DNA from: CAZGYE01 sp964530165
Lineage (GTDB): Bacteria > Planctomycetota > Planctomycetia > Planctomycetales > Planctomycetaceae
NCBI GenBank assembly: GCA_964530165.1
Contig: CAZGYE010000046.1
Coordinates: 1-24,798 of the forward strand
Length of the DNA stretch: 24,798 bases
Reading direction: 5' to 3'
Shown: piece after piece, positions 23,746 to 24,798 of the stretch
Layout: each line of letters opens with the position of its first letter
Numbering within the stretch: position 1 is the stretch's first letter
The notes under the pieces: generated by a model
The model's input: only the letters and a program-made list of their open reading frames with translations
Databases searched by the model: none
What the model was told of the DNA's origin: nothing
Program-made: the position numbers and the translations under genes

Positions 23746-24798
23746 ATGAAGGACCAGCACATTGAGACCCACGCGTTTGCCAACGGGCTGACGCTGGTCG
23801 TTGAGCCGATGACCGGCGTGCAATCGGCGGCGTTTTCGTTATTGGTTCCCAGCGGCAGCATCTACGATCCCCCGGAGCAGAACGGAACATCGGCCATCCT
23901 GTGCGATCTTGGTCTGCGGGGAGCCGGTCCGCGCGACGCCAAACAGCTCTCGGCCGATCTGGACAACCTGGGGGTGCAGCGGAACGAAAGCGTCGGCGCC
24001 ACGCATCTGACATTCAGCGGCGCCACTCTGGCCGAGAATCTTGCCGACGCGCTGCGGATCTACGGCGACATCGTCCGGCGGCCTCACTTGCCGGCCGACC
24101 AGTTTGATGCGGCACGCGCCGGTGTGGAGCAAGCCCTACTGGCCCTGGAGGACGAACCACGACAAAAGATCATCCAGGAATTGCGTCGCCGCTGCTTCGA
24201 TGCGCCGTGGGGTTTACCCAGCGACGGGAGTCTGGACGATTTGGAAAACATAACTGCCAAGTCCGTCTGCGCGCAGTTTGAGCGCTGTTTTCGGCCGGAC
24301 GAGACCATTCTGGGAGTTGCCGGCAAGATCGACGTCGACGAGATTCGGGAAGTGGTCGGTGAAGTGTTCACAGACTGGCGGAAGAAACCGGCGCCGGAGT
24401 TTCAAACCGGTCCGCGCGGTCCGTCGCGAGATCACATCGAGCACGAGTCGACGCAGTTGCACATCGGCATCGCCTACGACAGCGTGCCTTATCGTCATCC
24501 CGACTACTATGCGGCCTGGGCGGCCGTGAGCGTGCTGAGCGGCGGGATGAGCTCGCGGCTGTTTAGCGAGGTCCGCGAAAAACGGGGGCTTTGCTACGCG
24601 GTTTCTGCGTCGCTGAACAGCTTGCGGGACGAAGCACGCGTTCTGTGCTACGCGGGGACGACCGTCGAGCGCGCGCAGGAGACGCTGGATGTCACACTCC
24701 AGGAACTGGTGCGGCTGGGAGACGGGATCGAAGCCGACGAACTGGACCGCTGCAAAGCCCGCGCCAAGAGCTCGCTGATCATGCAGCAAGAGTCGACG
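23746..24798 (+). CDS. M16 (insulinase/MPP-like) peptidase family protein lacking the zinc motif, partial at window end
   Basis: The frame from ATG 23746 stays open to the window end (351 codons), with AAGGAGG just upstream. It has the M16 N-terminal domain (FANGLTLVVEPM, SLLVPSGSIYDP) and the C-terminal-domain signature SSRLFSEVREKRGLCYAVSA (about 270-289). At the place of the inverted zinc motif HxxEH the protein reads AILCD (within NGTSAILCDLGLRG, about residues 46-59). Both zinc histidines and the catalytic Glu are therefore missing. It is probably the non-catalytic partner of a heterodimeric M16 protease, with the active subunit expected next door, outside the window. The downstream end is not seen. 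Confidence 0.88.
   Translation, partial: MKDQHIETHAFANGLTLVVEPMTGVQSAAFSLLVPSGSIYDPPEQNGTSAILCDLGLRGAGPRDAKQLSADLDNLGVQRNESVGATHLTFSGATLAENLADALRIYGDIVRRPHLPADQFDAARAGVEQALLALEDEPRQKIIQELRRRCFDAPWGLPSDGSLDDLENITAKSVCAQFERCFRPDETILGVAGKIDVDEIREVVGEVFTDWRKKPAPEFQTGPRGPSRDHIEHESTQLHIGIAYDSVPYRHPDYYAAWAAVSVLSGGMSSRLFSEVREKRGLCYAVSASLNSLRDEARVLCYAGTTVERAQETLDVTLQELVRLGDGIEADELDRCKARAKSSLIMQQEST

Overview
The window looks like a chromosomal segment of a planctomycete (phylum Planctomycetota, Pirellulales-like). The evidence is the gene content: a giant SGNH/PVC-type dehydrogenase/HEAT/cupredoxin/cytochrome c fusion, a secreted formylglycine-type sulfatase beside it, a spermidine-synthase-like membrane protein with a TPR tail, several TadE/TadG-like proteins, and decayed IS elements. 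Taxonomy is inferred from these families, not from a marker gene.

Layout. (1) 84-6525, minus strand: sulfatase followed by the 1648-residue fusion protein, probably one exported degradation/oxidation operon. (2) 6730-9251, minus strand: an adenine-type DNA methyltransferase, a GIY-YIG nuclease overlapping its stop codon, and a TIR-domain protein. A 114-bp inverted-repeat (MITE-like) element sits between the last two genes and appears to supply part of the TIR promoter. The nuclease and the TIR protein share a short helical module ending in LRKxGxL: two copies in the nuclease, one at the TIR C-terminus. This is the best candidate for an undescribed defence-like system. (3) 9285-15129, minus strand: a fumarylacetoacetate-hydrolase-family enzyme, an RluD-type pseudouridine synthase translationally coupled to a membrane TPR protein behind a good sigma70-like promoter, and the spermidine-synthase-like fusion. 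(4) 15228-21117: a Tad-type (Flp pilus-like) pseudopilin/von Willebrand cluster. One TadG-like protein on the minus strand carries a 14-unit, 24-bp acidic repeat inside its vWA region. Divergently, three TadE-like genes, a second TadG-like vWA protein and a small HAMP-like membrane protein lie on the plus strand. A well-matching cyclic-di-GMP-I (GEMM) riboswitch precedes the second TadE gene, and its promoter/leader region has a diverged copy upstream of the first TadE gene. (5) 21066-22797: a HAD phosphatase, then two internally deleted IS remnants and a purine/pyrimidine hairpin. (6) 23034-24798, plus strand: a strong promoter, a GNAT acetyltransferase and an M16 peptidase-family protein that runs off the window and lacks the HxxEH zinc motif.

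How it fits together. The Tad-like cluster has the parts expected of a c-di-GMP-responsive surface appendage or adhesion system, but the core secretion ATPase, secretin and prepilin peptidase are not in this window. The methyltransferase/GIY-YIG/TIR group could be a modification plus nuclease plus NAD-depleting or signalling effector module; that functional reading is inference. No tRNA, rRNA or CRISPR array was seen.
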